Source of the DNA: Anisakis pegreffii
Lineage: Eukaryota > Nematoda > Chromadorea > Rhabditida > Anisakidae
Length of the DNA stretch: 64,000 bases
Direction of reading: 5' to 3'
Assembly (NCBI GenBank): GCA_035041965.1
Contig: JAPYMA010000544.1
Location: 186,001 to 250,000, forward strand
Positions 10,613 through 21,274 of this stretch are shown one piece after another. Positions within the stretch are counted from its first letter, which is position 1; the number at the start of each line of letters is the position of its first letter. The translations under genes and the position numbers were made by a program. The notes under the pieces were generated by a model. The model saw only the letters and a list, made by a program, of their open reading frames with translations. It had not been told where the DNA came from and searched no databases.

Positions 10613-10738
10613 CACACCCCACCACAAGGCATCCGCAAACGTCGAATACTTCTCATTTGTACTCTTTTCACATAAATAAACCAGAAACGATGAGAATATC
10701 AAACCCAAAAAACCAATATACAGTGTTGTCAATAATTC
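10613..10738 (-). CDS. kqt: KCNQ-like channel, S5 and pore-turret exon
   Basis: A 42-codon phase-0 exon between CTTTCAG and GGTGTG|GTATGT. It reads '[20 protein letters not shown]' (S5), then '[20 protein letters not shown]' and 'GV' (turret and pore helix). It matches KCNQ1 '[19 protein letters not shown]...YADALWWGV', with a turret several residues shorter than in human. It joins the pore exon to give '[15 protein letters not shown]' without a gap. Confidence 0.96.
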
Positions 10739-11088
10739 CTGAAAGAGAACCCAATAAAATATTCTTTATGAAGTTGCGCTATCTCTTCGGCACCTCTGAT
10801 ACGTCACCGCAAATGCTAAGCGATGAATAAATCTCGAAAGCGGAGTCGCTGTAAACAAATCAATTCTGACAGAAAGTTAAGAAATTTGTTGATTTTCCAA
10901 TTTAATTAGGTGAAAGTGCAGATCTTTCCTCAAGATCAGATGATCATGATGAGATAGTAAGAGACTATCGATTTGATCTACAGATCTGGTTCGGTGGAAG
11001 AACTGATGAGATTAACTATGGCTCCAAATGATTTGTAGGTTTGAGAGCGGAATGGAGCAAATAAACAAGCCTTCATCAATCCGTCCAT

Positions 11089-11306
11089 ACTAGTGTCCGT
11101 CGGGGGGCAGGGTGGACGGAGGGAGTACCCGATCAAAAAGTCGGAGAGCAAAATCGTCGGGGGAGACCCTGCCGGGGATCAAGGCGAACCGGGGAGCAAA
11201 GTAAACGGGGTGGAGCCTGACCAAAAACTCGGGCAAGAAAATTGTCAGGAAATTGTCGCGGAACGACGTTCCCGCCGAGGAGCCCCATTTCCCGGTGAAC
11301 ACTAGT
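11089..11306. mobile_element. GC-rich inverted-repeat insertion in the S4-S5 intron
   Basis: A 218-bp block is strikingly GC-rich compared with the AT-rich intron around it. It starts ACTAGTGTCCGTCGGG and ends CCCGGTGAACACTAGT; the ends are inverted copies at 13 of 16 positions. ACTAGT at each edge could be part of the repeat or a duplicated target. Frames on both strands are open simply because stops are rare in GC-rich DNA. It ends 37 bases from the S4-exon splice donor. Confidence 0.6.
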
Positions 11307-11343
11307 CCTTACCAGAAGCATATTGATCGAATGCAAAACGAAC

Positions 11344-11463
11344 CTGTCTATGCGCCCATACAACTGAGCCAAGTAATTTCCACGTACCCGCACGTCGATC
11401 AATACGAAGCATACGCAGGATTTGGAAAAAGCGCAATCCTCGGATAGCTGACGCAGCGAACAC
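11344..11463 (-). CDS. kqt: KCNQ-like channel, S4 voltage-sensor exon
   Basis: A 40-codon phase-0 exon between TATATCAG and AGACAG|GTTCGT. It encodes '[20 protein letters not shown]' (S4) and '[20 protein letters not shown]' (S4-S5 linker). The Gln in 'FFQIL' sits where KCNQ channels replace a gating arginine. The residue after 'RML' is Arg, where human KCNQ1 has His. A GC-rich inverted-repeat element ends 37 bases beyond the donor (at 11306). Confidence 0.97.
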
Positions 11464-12349
11464 CTGATATAATGAGATATGATCAGATAAAAGTGTGCTG
11501 ATAAGACAGGATGAGATGACTTGATGACGATGAAAGGAACAAAATTCGAATCAATCTCAAAATATTAATCCGTAAGAATGGAAATGTTCCGATCAATTCA
11601 TTGTCAGTGCAAGTGTTCGGCTGAAAAACCACTTGGACTAGTACATTCATTAGTGTCCTTATCGGATCACATTTCGAAATCCATTGAAAATATCCCAGAT
11701 TGAGCCCTTCACAGAGGGAAAACACGTGAGTGACTTATGGAATGAATGAATGCTGTACTGGTTGATCGATTCAGAGGAAATTGTTGAACAATGAAAAAAG
11801 TATCAAACGTTAGTGGCACTGAATCAAATTAAGATTCATCAGGGAATATTCGGACTGAAAATGTGAAATGAGAAAACACATTGATTTTGTTTCAATTGTG
11901 TTGAATGAAGAGGTAGATATAGGCAAGGTGTATGTATCTGAAATGAGGATGTGATAATGATAAAAGTGAATTGTTGAGTGGGAAGTGCTGAGATGAATGG
12001 ATAATGCTTGATGATATTATGGCTTGTCAGGGATGATGCTGTGTTGTAAGGAGTGGTAGGAGTATAATTTAAATGCGTGATGCCGAATGGCTGTTGTGAG
12101 ACGACGACGTGCAACGGATGAAGAGGATTACTTTAAAAATGCCGTCTTCTCGCAAGTCTCTTTCTTTGCAATTGCCTTCCAGAGATTATTTATGCGCATT
12201 CTTGCAAGGAAACCAACCGGGCAGTTTTGATGCTGTTGATAGAGATGATGCTTGATAAATCATTACTGATGCTATCATTATCAGCATTCTTAACGCTATT
12301 AGTTTCTTAATACAGTATATCCTCTCCTTATATCCGAATCCTTTGGGAT

Positions 12350-13990
12350 CAGGCTCCGTTCAGACATCGAAGACGCTCGGACAACGCAAATCGTCGAATA
12401 GGCTGATTTTTATGGATCTCTTGCCCAGGTTGCGGGCAGAGCATCCAATTGATGCGAAAACTATTAGCAGCATTTCCCATTCAAATACCTAAATAGAGGG
12501 CAACTTTGAAGAGAAATGATCTGCAGTGTGCATTTGTTTGATTGTTGTCACATGTTTTTCTGCGCAAAATTCCTTCATAAAGAGTAAGATGCGCACACCG
12601 TTTGCATTAAATTCATTCTCTTGACGTCACCATGCAATAAATGTTTCGAAAGCTGACGAATGTGGTATGCGTTCGATTTCAGTGCCTTCATCTGATTCAT
12701 CATCACTATCGCTGAGCACTACCGCAGGTTCTACTAGTTGCTCATCCAGATGCTCATCACCAACAATTTAGACGCATGAAACAATCCACTCCTTCGCATC
12801 ACCTTCATTTACCGAATCATTCACGAACACAGAGCATCATGCTTCAGCGACACACTTCTCTTATTCTTCGAGTTCATTCGTCGGTAAAATCTCTTTGCAT
12901 CCGTTACGTGATCTTCTGACAATCATAATAGTCCATGATCTAGCAGTCCACTGAGATTTATTCTTTTCAAAAAATCCCGAAGTGATTTGTCTTCGTCATC
13001 AGCTAACAACATGAGTACAAAGGAACATTTCGATGTTATTGCTTCATTCAACTTGTAACACTGATTCATAGGTCAGATTAAAGCAATTACATCTGATGAG
13101 GGAAATATTGCCGCCATGCTAGCATGTTCAGTCGTTATTTCAGGATGAAATAATGACTCAAGAATGACTGTGCATCAATGATCAAGCTTTTCGTGATAAA
13201 TTCATCTACGATACTTTTGCTCGACAAAATTTCCACGAAACCATTTCATGAAAATCGTTGCGTTCCTTTACGCATTGCTTTAACTCGAATAATTCCTCTA
13301 AATAGCCATTTTTATAGCATCTCGGTTTTGTGCATTTTTCCACCATATCACCAAGCAATTTCAGCGAACTGATAGAAACATTCAGCGCAAACCCCATTGA
13401 CATTCGCCTCTGTCGGCGTTTTGTCATTTGCTCGAAACAACCTGATGAGTTGTTCTGTTTGGGGCATCATGCAACAATTGTCATCAGACAGAGGCTTGCT
13501 TGTCTCATCGAATTTGAAAAATTGATCGCGACACTGGTTTTCTTTGCTAATAAATTGCACTTTGCTGAATTCGTTGACGAATTTTTCTGCGTAAGCATCT
13601 ACGTAGAAAAATTAGCACTTGACACTTGTAAGCCTAAGCACTTTTTTGCGTAATTCGTTGACGTAAGCATCTACGCCAGCACTTGACGTCTCCTCTGCCA
13701 TCATCAATTCGCATTGTTCGCAAAATCTGCACAGACAACCTCCACTAGCAACGCAATCAATACGTTCAGCCGAATGAAACAACTTATAAAAATGTATCTT
13801 CAGCTATTCAGCTGCCTTGGCCTGATCCAGTTTTTCAATATAATCCATCCTTTTACAGCTGATTTGCTAAGACCTTCATCACTAAACGCGTCGAATGCAA
13901 TGTCGTATTTTTTCTTCTTTGTTCTTGCTGTCAACTATCGTTACTTTTCCTACATTATAGTTTTCTTCAATTACCAAGTCATATAAGCTA
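12350..13990 (-). pseudogene. Broken intronless gene copy, protein family not recognised
   Basis: Read on the minus strand, protein-like segments follow one another but are split by stops and frame changes: 'MDYIEKLDQAKAAE', 'ERIDCVASGGCLCRFCEQCE', 'AYVNELRKKVLRLTSV', 'FISKENQCRDQFFKFDETSK', 'VNGVCAECFYQFAEIAW', a frameshift, 'KNGYLEELFELKQCVKERND', and further on 'SKCSFVLMLLADDEDKSLRD' with 'FLKRINLSGLLDH'. At least three stops and two shifts interrupt it. No splice sites separate the pieces, so a decayed retrocopy is one explanation. It lies on the same strand as the channel, inside its S3-S4 intron (11464-15145), and does not contribute to the channel. Confidence 0.5.
13600..13690. repeat. 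Local direct duplication inside the pseudogene
   Basis: The blocks AATTCGTTGACG, GTAAGCATCTACG and AGCACTTGAC each occur twice in the same order within about 90 bases. This looks like a short tandem duplication after the gene copy lost function. Confidence 0.65.
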
Positions 13991-15145
13991 TCTTTGATGT
14001 CGCTTATAATTCTCGATTTATCTTCGACTGATAAGGAATAGGTGGTTTCCGTTTACAATTCATTTAGAATGGCAAAGAAGCGATAAAAAGCGATCAACTA
14101 TGACAAAAGCAAAACAAAATGTATATTGCCTTCTGCAATGCGGTGAAACCAAGCGAGACATGTATTTGTGGCTTTAGAACGATGAGATGCAAAAGGGCAA
14201 ATTCATGTCGCATGGTGAAAACCACTCGATACCTTACAAATCGCAATCCATAATATGAATATAAGATAGGAAGACTGCTTCGTCATAATGATAACAGGGA
14301 TAATGATAATTCGTCAGATTATATCATGTGAACGGTTCTTCGTTCATTCGCATATTATTATGCATAGTCTCTGCAGTCATCGTATGTTTCTTGCACAATA
14401 TTTATTTGATCTTTCAGATAGGAGAGGATTAGGATATGAGATGTACTGTATCATGAGCATCATAATTCATAATGATGTGCAAATAAATCCAATGTTTTTC
14501 AGCAATGGTTTGAATTCTCGACTGTGCGTTTCTCTGTGAATCGTTGAATTCAGACTTACTCGCATAATTCTCAACCCTTTCGACGTATTATTATCAATCT
14601 CATAGTCAAATCATTCAAAAATATCTATTGTTGTTCATCTTTCGATCACTACTTGTATTTTCATCCATAGTCAAAGTGAAATTCGCGCGGTATTATACAC
14701 ACTCTCACTGCTCTTACTGACAATGATCAACGACAACTGTATAAAGTGATCACTTATTCCGATTTTGAAAGTTCCTGATAAACAATTTACTCTTGGCAAA
14801 GCATGTTATTCTGCAAATTCGGACCGTTTTCTATTCATCCAATATTATATATGACGAAGTTAATGATCAGACGTTAGGAGACAAAAGTATTATACAGAGA
14901 CGATAGCCGCAAAGCACTCAATCCTGTGATATTGTTGAGTGGTGCAAACACAACAACAATGTTCTGAATGAATAAGATTCATTTTTGGATCGTTATTCAG
15001 AGCATTGACCGTGCGATATGAATATTAGGCATGGAATGTTACTATCAAATGATTAAAAGTGGGCAATCTGAATGTGATTATTATATTGTTGTGAATATAT
15101 TGCGATTATAAATGTGATTATGAATGAAATCTTGATAGTACTCAC

Positions 15146-15201
15146 TTGACCAGTTGCTCCAATGCAGAGAACGATTATTGAAGCCATTATCACAACAATA
15201 T
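15146..15201 (-). CDS. kqt: KCNQ-like channel, S3 exon
   Basis: A 56-nt exon between AATTGCAG and GTCAA|GTGAGT, phase 1 in and phase 0 out, encoding 'DIVVIMASIIVLCIGATGQ', the S3 helix and S3-S4 turn (KCNQ1 'DLIVVVASMVVLCVGSKGQ'). The Asp is completed across the splice. Together with the S4 exon it totals 176 nt, equal to human KCNQ1 exons 4 plus 5 as I remember them. Confidence 0.96.
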
Positions 15202-15321
15202 CTGCAATTTTAAACATCAACTGGCACTAATATGAGTGTCACCATCATTTGGTGAATATCACTGAACGAAATTTCGGTGTTATTCTGAAAAGTGTGTGTA
15301 ATGATGATCTCCAGCACTTAC

Positions 15322-15448
15322 CTATAATACAGTAGGCTGAGGTAGCAAAACGAATTCTCCCTGAAATGCCTCTGTAGCGTGATCGACAACCCGCCGACCA
15401 TATCCGACAAATATATTCGACAGCCAACCAAAACACGAACACGATTTC
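15322..15448 (-). CDS. kqt: KCNQ-like channel, S2 and S2-S3 linker exon
   Basis: A 127-nt exon between GATTGCAG and ATTATAG|GTAAGTG, phase 0 in and phase 1 out. It encodes 'EIVFVFWLAVEYICRIWSAG' (S2, with the conserved charge-transfer Glu) and 'CRSRYRGISGRIRFATSAYC' (S2-S3 linker), ending at the Cys-Ile-Ile before the S3 Asp. The 'RIWSAGCRSRYRG' block is highly typical of KCNQ channels and includes basic residues implicated in PIP2 binding in the family. Confidence 0.97.
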
Positions 15449-16385
15449 CTGCAATCATTTCAAAATAACATTTTCAAGTATAACACACCACATCCACATG
15501 GATACAGAATTATGATCGTAACGTTCACAGTGCTTTCACAAACACAATTACATTAGATCTTCCAGATTCTACTCCACCTGACTGTGAGTTTTCGATCCGT
15601 GAAATAGATCTGATTAACAGGCTGAATCAACCTTTCATATATTAACAATAAGCCAAAAGATCGTATGAAACTGGAATTTATGATTGTTAGCATTCTTAGG
15701 ATTAACAATTACAGAGATGTTATGACTCAAGCAAGAGTCATTCATCATTTTCAAACGAAATGAAATCAACCAGATTCAGAGCAATGCTCAAAATTTCTAT
15801 CGTCCAAAACTGAATTTATGAGTTTATCCGCCGTACGACTGTCTTGAGATTACTTGTGCTTTAATGCAAAAACAGATAGATAGATAGATACACAAGAGAG
15901 ACGTGCAAGCATTACAACGAATGCGAGAACAAAAAACGGGAATTATTCGCAACAACGTCACTAGCATTAAATCATACGGCTGTCTCTAGCTTCAGTTGTC
16001 TACATGAACAGATAACTTCAAAGAACGTTGAATTGACACCTACAAGATGTCCATACCAAATAAGATAAATTACAGCAAGGAGGAGATCGTCTGCAGCCAG
16101 ATACAAAAAGATCCGAGACAAAATCCATATGAAACAAACCCGGATAACAGTTAGCCAATCAAAGACTCACTAGATAAGTAGCATGCAAGATATCCAACTA
16201 CCCAATCGAATGATGCTCTATATACCATACCCATTGTCTGACACATTCCCCTCTTAGCCAATATCTAACACGTTCGATGTAATAATCTCACCGTGACGAT
16301 TCAACTACCAAAAGAATCAATGTATGAAGATGACACTTCGCATTATTGTAAGCACAATTCACATTCGAAACGCAAGATAACTTAC

Positions 16386-16476
16386 AATATAATACAGAAT
16401 TAAAGTAGCATGTTCCTCGAAGTCTGGCATCGTTGAGAAGACACTTAACGCTAGGCACATTAAAACCATTATTAGA
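16386..16476 (-). CDS. kqt: KCNQ-like channel, S1 exon
   Basis: A 91-nt exon between CTATTTCAG and TATATT|GTAAGT, phase 2 in and phase 0 out. It reads 'LIMVLMCLALSVFSTMPDFE' and 'EHATLILYYI', matching S1 and the S1-S2 loop. The size equals human KCNQ1 exon 2 (91 bp) as I remember it, and the 5' junction falls in the same valine codon of 'YHFAV'. Confidence 0.95.
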
Positions 16477-17301
16477 CTGAAATAGTAGAACATCACATTA
16501 ATCCACTGAAATACATAAAATACATCAAATTATGTGACTGTCATCTGGGAAATTTGAGTAGTTCAGATGTCCCTTGTAATACTTATACACTAGACCTAAG
16601 ACTGAGCATACGCCTGGATTAATTCATTAACTATTCAGCAGCTTTCTCTAATTAGTGCAATTTGCACTTTGGACAAAAACTGAATTTGCACTCAGATGGA
16701 CAAAAAGAACCGAATCTACATTTTGAATTAGTTACCGCTCATTAACATACAAATTTATTCGACGAGCTAATCACGATGTTATCACATTCAAGTTTCATTC
16801 ATATGTCCGTCCATATTATACTCACTCAATTCTTCCTTCCGCTACTTTTCAACAATCGCTTCCAAATTGCCCTCTTTCTCAACTCCAAATCAAGCTGAAC
16901 TGAAATAGTGACTCATTCAAGACTAAATTGCAAGTCACGAAATTTCCCACTCATATCTCTAAATCATGATTTATTGTAGCGGCAATACTATTTCTATCCG
17001 ATATCAAGCAATTTGTTGCATAGCAAAAACACATTTAAAACGTCACAACGCTTGCTAGGTAAACTACTTCCAATTTTTTATAGTTTAATATATAGATGAT
17101 ATCCAAATGAATGGATACAATATATGAGAAACTAAATAAATAATTCAATAAGCACATAAATATTATGAGTGAATGAACAAATAAAGTGATCAATAAAATG
17201 AGATTCATTTGGCAATATCACAGATTTGCCACATGAATCAACACAAAAAAGTTTTTCGTAACAAAAATCTCAAAAAGCAATTCAAACAGAGATAAACGAA
17301 C

Positions 17302-17465
17302 ACAGCGAAGTGATAAGCAGCAGCTTTCCAGCCACGAGGCCGTTCGAGAAAATTGTGCATTTTGGACTGAACCCGACGGAAGCGTTGGTCGGTTCGGTAG
17401 TTCTTATAGATGAGTGGCTTCCCGACCAGTGACATCTTGCGTGTCGAGTACGGCAACGAACTACG
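17302..17465 (-). CDS. kqt: KCNQ-like channel, pre-S1 exon
   Basis: Acceptor TTGTTTCAG, phase 0 in; donor GCTGT|GTTCGT, phase 2 out. It encodes 'RSSLPYSTRKMSLVGKPLIY', then 'RRVQSKMHNFLERPRGWKAA' and 'AYHFAV'. 'NFLERPxGW...YHFAV' is the diagnostic KCNQ1-type start of S1. The donor is one of several overlapping GTs; only this one keeps phase with the S1 exon and reproduces family spacing. Confidence 0.95.
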
Positions 17466-18639
17466 CTGAAACAATATCCTTTGAAACACTGCAAATTATA
17501 TCGTCGAATTTCATAAATCCTTGCATGATCTCTTTGAAACAGCAATCGAGAGAGCGAAGACTTTAGATCACTAACAAAACTGCACGATTTTGAAACAATA
17601 TTTCGATTGCTTCAGACGAATCAAGGAGATCAATGGAGCAGAATCTAGCCACTCGTTTGAATCTCCATATTACAACGTACAAAGCATTCGGATTCCGAAA
17701 GATTCTCCGCTTTTGCGAAATAACGCTTTTGAAATCCACAATGGCATCTTAACATTACTCTAAATGCTGATAGTAATGCAGTAATCAGTGACAGTGATAA
17801 CAAAAATGCTGATCTTGTGTAATAGAATGGTGAAATCGCAGTGAATTGTCGCCTGGCAGATAATCAACCTCAGCATATAAGACAATGGTCTGATGTGATT
17901 ATATGACTAAAAATCGAATCATTCTGCAGGAATGCTTCACTAGATCACTAGAAACAGTTAGGTAAAGTATGCGTGGATTACATTCTCTTGTGTCTTCTAC
18001 TAACATATTGATTCCAGCTCAATGCTCACCGATGTGAACAATCAAATCTCAGAGATGAAGAGACGAAGCAACGATCTCATCCAACCGTACTTATTACTGG
18101 TTTGCATATTGGACAGCGATTTTGATTTTGAAATGCCGATCGCTTTTATTTAAGTGACATTTTCAATTATTCCTATTAATATCAGTCATGTTGAGATGTC
18201 GAATGTTGTCAGAATAAGAATCGGAAATTTTGAAAACGGAAATTCCGTGATGAAATAAATATGCGTATAAAAACTCGATCTTTCAATTTAGATTTTTCAT
18301 TATTGCAATAATTCAAGTGACCTCTCTAATTGGCCTGAATGCTATGTCGGGTTCTGTTTGTCTAATAATGAGTTGGATATCATATATCCAACTGACCAAA
18401 GGCACAATTCCTAAAAAATGAATCTCTCAGAATGAAATACGAATCTGAAATTGAAACCGAATGGGATTTCTCGGTAAAAATCGCCATTAATGTCACAACT
18501 TCAGACAAATCAACAAAACGAACTACGGAAACACGTATTGTTAATTTAAACATACAGTAAAAGATAACAATAACAAAGGATATTTTTTTGTTAGATGTGT
18601 GAAATCGCAACAGTTGCTCAATAGAACTCGATGTGAATA

Positions 18640-18735
18640 GGTAACGTATGTATTATAATAATGAATAATAATGATGAATGATACAGTAATGATAATAATA
18701 TCAACAATAACAGTAACAGTAATAACAACGAATAC
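18640..18735. repeat. Degenerate (AAT/GAT/AAC)n tract
   Basis: An interrupted trinucleotide-like tract of AATAATGAT and AACAGTAAC units in the 17466-21274 channel intron. The Ile/Val-rich minus-strand frame here is a by-product of the repeat. Confidence 0.75.
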
Positions 18736-21274
18736 TGAGTATTTCAGTCGGTTGTTGGGACGACATTTCAATGATAGTTGTGAAGACATTTCAAGAAGTG
18801 AATGCCCCGAATCAGCAATTTGACTGCTCCTTCTTATGACCTGCTCAGTATCTTGTCATAGACTTGCTTTATTCTCTTATTCGAGTAGAATTAACCATCC
18901 AGTAATAAACACATGGCAGGTGTTCTTATCCTACCATAGAGCTTAAGTTGAAAAATTTCAGTTACTTGACTCGAATGCATCAATAATTACGGAAAAAAAC
19001 GTGGAAATGGATGAGATAAAAAAAGTCTATAGAATTTTCATAAAGTGCGGAATAATCATAAAAAAGATTCTCGGACCTTATGTATCAATGTAAGTGATTA
19101 ATTAACATCACCTATTCTCAGATATTATCATTACTAATTCCATCTGCATCTAGAAAAGCCTCGTTCATCTAACACATACCGACCTATTAATCCATCCCAT
19201 ATAAAGATACCGGACCTAACAAAGAACATGTGATAAGTAATTGGACAAAGTGGTAAACTCGACTGACACTTCAAAGCTGCTAACGAGTGCAATTTTTGTG
19301 GTCTGATGAGAACTCAATTCAAAAATTTGTCCATCTTCATTGAACATAACAATCGATCATAAAACTAATCAGTGAATCAGAGGATGATCAATTAACTTGA
19401 TCAGAAACGATCAGCCTAGTTCTATACTATCAAATTCCGGTCACCTTCTTGAATGGTAGCTCTCTGCACATTTTTGTGTACATACTTATGTTCACCGCAT
19501 AATCAGCTTTCACTGAACCAACATCCACTTTTCAGGCTCCTGTAGGCATCTTGGAACGCCGAGAACGTGTTTATATAAGAAAACAGGACAGGATTGAGTG
19601 GGAGGCTTATTTTTGTAAGTGAATTGTTCATTGAATATGCACTGACTGTTGACTTGGCATCAGTAAGTAAATGCTCAAATGTTATTGTGCAAGCGACATT
19701 TCGGCTTGAGTTTAGCGGTTAAATAAACACCAACGAAGGATTATGACGTTCTAAATGAAGTGTAACAATTGTGTCCTATTGCTCCTGTTCGATAAACTTG
19801 AATAAATTTTGCCTTTCATAAGTGATCATTCGAGAAGTGCTGTACAAATCACAAATTACGATATTCCCACTATGATTGCTTACGAATAATATTGCTATTC
19901 ACAACGAACTTAATATTGTATTCCAGTGTTCCATGACAATTTAATCGAGATACAATGTTTTCAATGATTTGACCAGTAAGCAATCTGATTTATCGATCAT
20001 TTTGCAATCAGAAATCCCCTTAAACGAGTTCATCAAAGGATTTCGTCTTCAAGCTAATAGAAAACTGATGTATTAACAATTGAATTATTATTCAAATTCC
20101 TCGTTTCAGATTGTAATTTTTATTTTGTTAGATTTTTGTTTGAGATGCGAGATTTTCGATGATTTGATCGACAACAACGTACGGATGTATGAAGAGTTAA
20201 TAGAAAAATGAAACTAAAAGTCAAGAGTCTCTTCTCCTAAAAGAATACTCTTTATGTCGCAAGCATGCGTTTGTACTTGCAAGTGCACGATTATTCTTCT
20301 TCACTTGTACGTTCAACATTCACTAGGCTTCAGTTGTGCACAAAACATGAAGAACATCGTTCAATTCAACTACCTACAAATACTGCTGTATGATACAAAT
20401 GTCAAGGTTAATCATTCAAGAGCAAAACGAATCAACACAACTTCATTAGCAATTGTAAATTTTGCACTTAAGTTTTTTTTGCATAACGGATTGATTGCTT
20501 AATTCAACAGATTCAATGATTTACTAATTAGAGGGATGAAATCCAATTTCGGTCATTGTCAATTCATAAACAATATCTAATCAAGGGCATCTTTATTGTT
20601 GTGGTTGTCTTCTTGATTAACAGATATCCTTCATCGTTTGATCGATTGAAATTGAAGGAAGGCAAAAAGCATTTGATTCGTGGTGACGACATTTCTGGAT
20701 TGGCGAACATAAATCATTTCAATTCGACGAATTTGAAGAGATGAAACAGAATGAGGGAGGTGGTTAGAAAGTGGCATAGACTGAGGATAGCTTAGGATAA
20801 AGACAGAAGAAATCGGCGAAAAAATAAGAATTAAAGCTCAGGCAATTAGAACGCACGAGATCTTTGATTGTTTGAGAAGTACCGATGAGATTTGCGACAG
20901 CTGTCGAGAACGTTTCATGTTTTGTGGTTATGATGCGGATAACGATGATAAAGGGCTAAATGGCATGTGATCGATCATATCAATGAGGTATTTCCGTGCA
21001 TTAGGCTCACACTTTAACATTCAACGTGCCCTTTTGCACTTCTGCCTCCAAACAAATATTAGTTTTGCGTGAGAATTCCAAGAGGAAGTCTTTCGGAAGT
21101 GGTCTCAGCCAGTGTTTAACAATGATCAATTGTCAAATTATCAAAAAGGAACCAAGTGAGCACATTTCGGGAATGGAATCAATATGATCAAATGATTAAA
21201 CGCTAGATCACAAAACTCTATCATCTTCGCTCTTTTCATAAACGTTCTCAAATGAATGATGAGTAAGTACATAC

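Larger units (their letters stand above)
1783..11343. other. Introns of the 3' half of the channel gene
   Basis: Between the exons listed, introns range from 100 bases (2839-2938) to 2.4 kb (5187-7633). The 3150-4955 intron shows nothing but AT-rich sequence. The 5187-7633 intron holds the (CA)n array and the 6.1-kb foldback element. The 8355-8883 intron has a 104-codon plus-strand frame judged spurious, with several GATCAAAT-like short repeats near 8755-8840. The 9975-10612 intron holds the possible LTR promoter; the 10739-11343 intron holds the GC-rich element. Confidence 0.7.
11464..15145. other. S3-S4 intron of the channel gene
   Basis: A 3.7-kb intron. About 12.35-13.99 kb is the broken gene copy described separately. 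The remaining parts (11464-12349 and 13991-15145) are AT-rich with no feature I could support. Confidence 0.7.
15449..21274. other. Introns around the S1 and pre-S1 exons
   Basis: The introns 15449-16385, 16477-17301 and 17466-21274 contain no further exon that I could fit. A few GATA repeats lie near 15875 and the trinucleotide-like tract at 18.64-18.73 kb. The rest is ordinary AT-rich sequence. Confidence 0.6.

Noticed and set aside
11090..11402. Overlapping 64-89-codon frames on both strands near 11.1-11.4 kb as small genes.
   Set aside because: They are due to the GC-rich element and to shadows of the S4 exon, whose true frame has no ATG there.
13178..13986. Plus-strand frames of 64-107 codons at 13.2-14.0 kb.
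   Set aside because: They mirror the protein-like minus-strand segments of the broken gene copy and have less plausible composition.
16477..16505. An alternative acceptor (TATTTCAG|TGGATT) 29 bases upstream of the S1 exon, giving an in-frame stretch 'WINVMFYYFS' ahead of 'LIMVLMC'.
   Set aside because: It breaks phase with the GCTGT|GTTCG donor of the pre-S1 exon and would lengthen S1. The downstream TTTCAG gives exact family spacing and a 91-nt exon.
17291..17302. Apparent non-canonical splice or indel at the end of the pre-S1 exon, because the GT after 'YHFAVF' is in the wrong phase.
   Set aside because: An overlapping GT three bases earlier (GCTGT|GTTCGT) gives phase 2 and resolves the junction with normal GT-AG sites.
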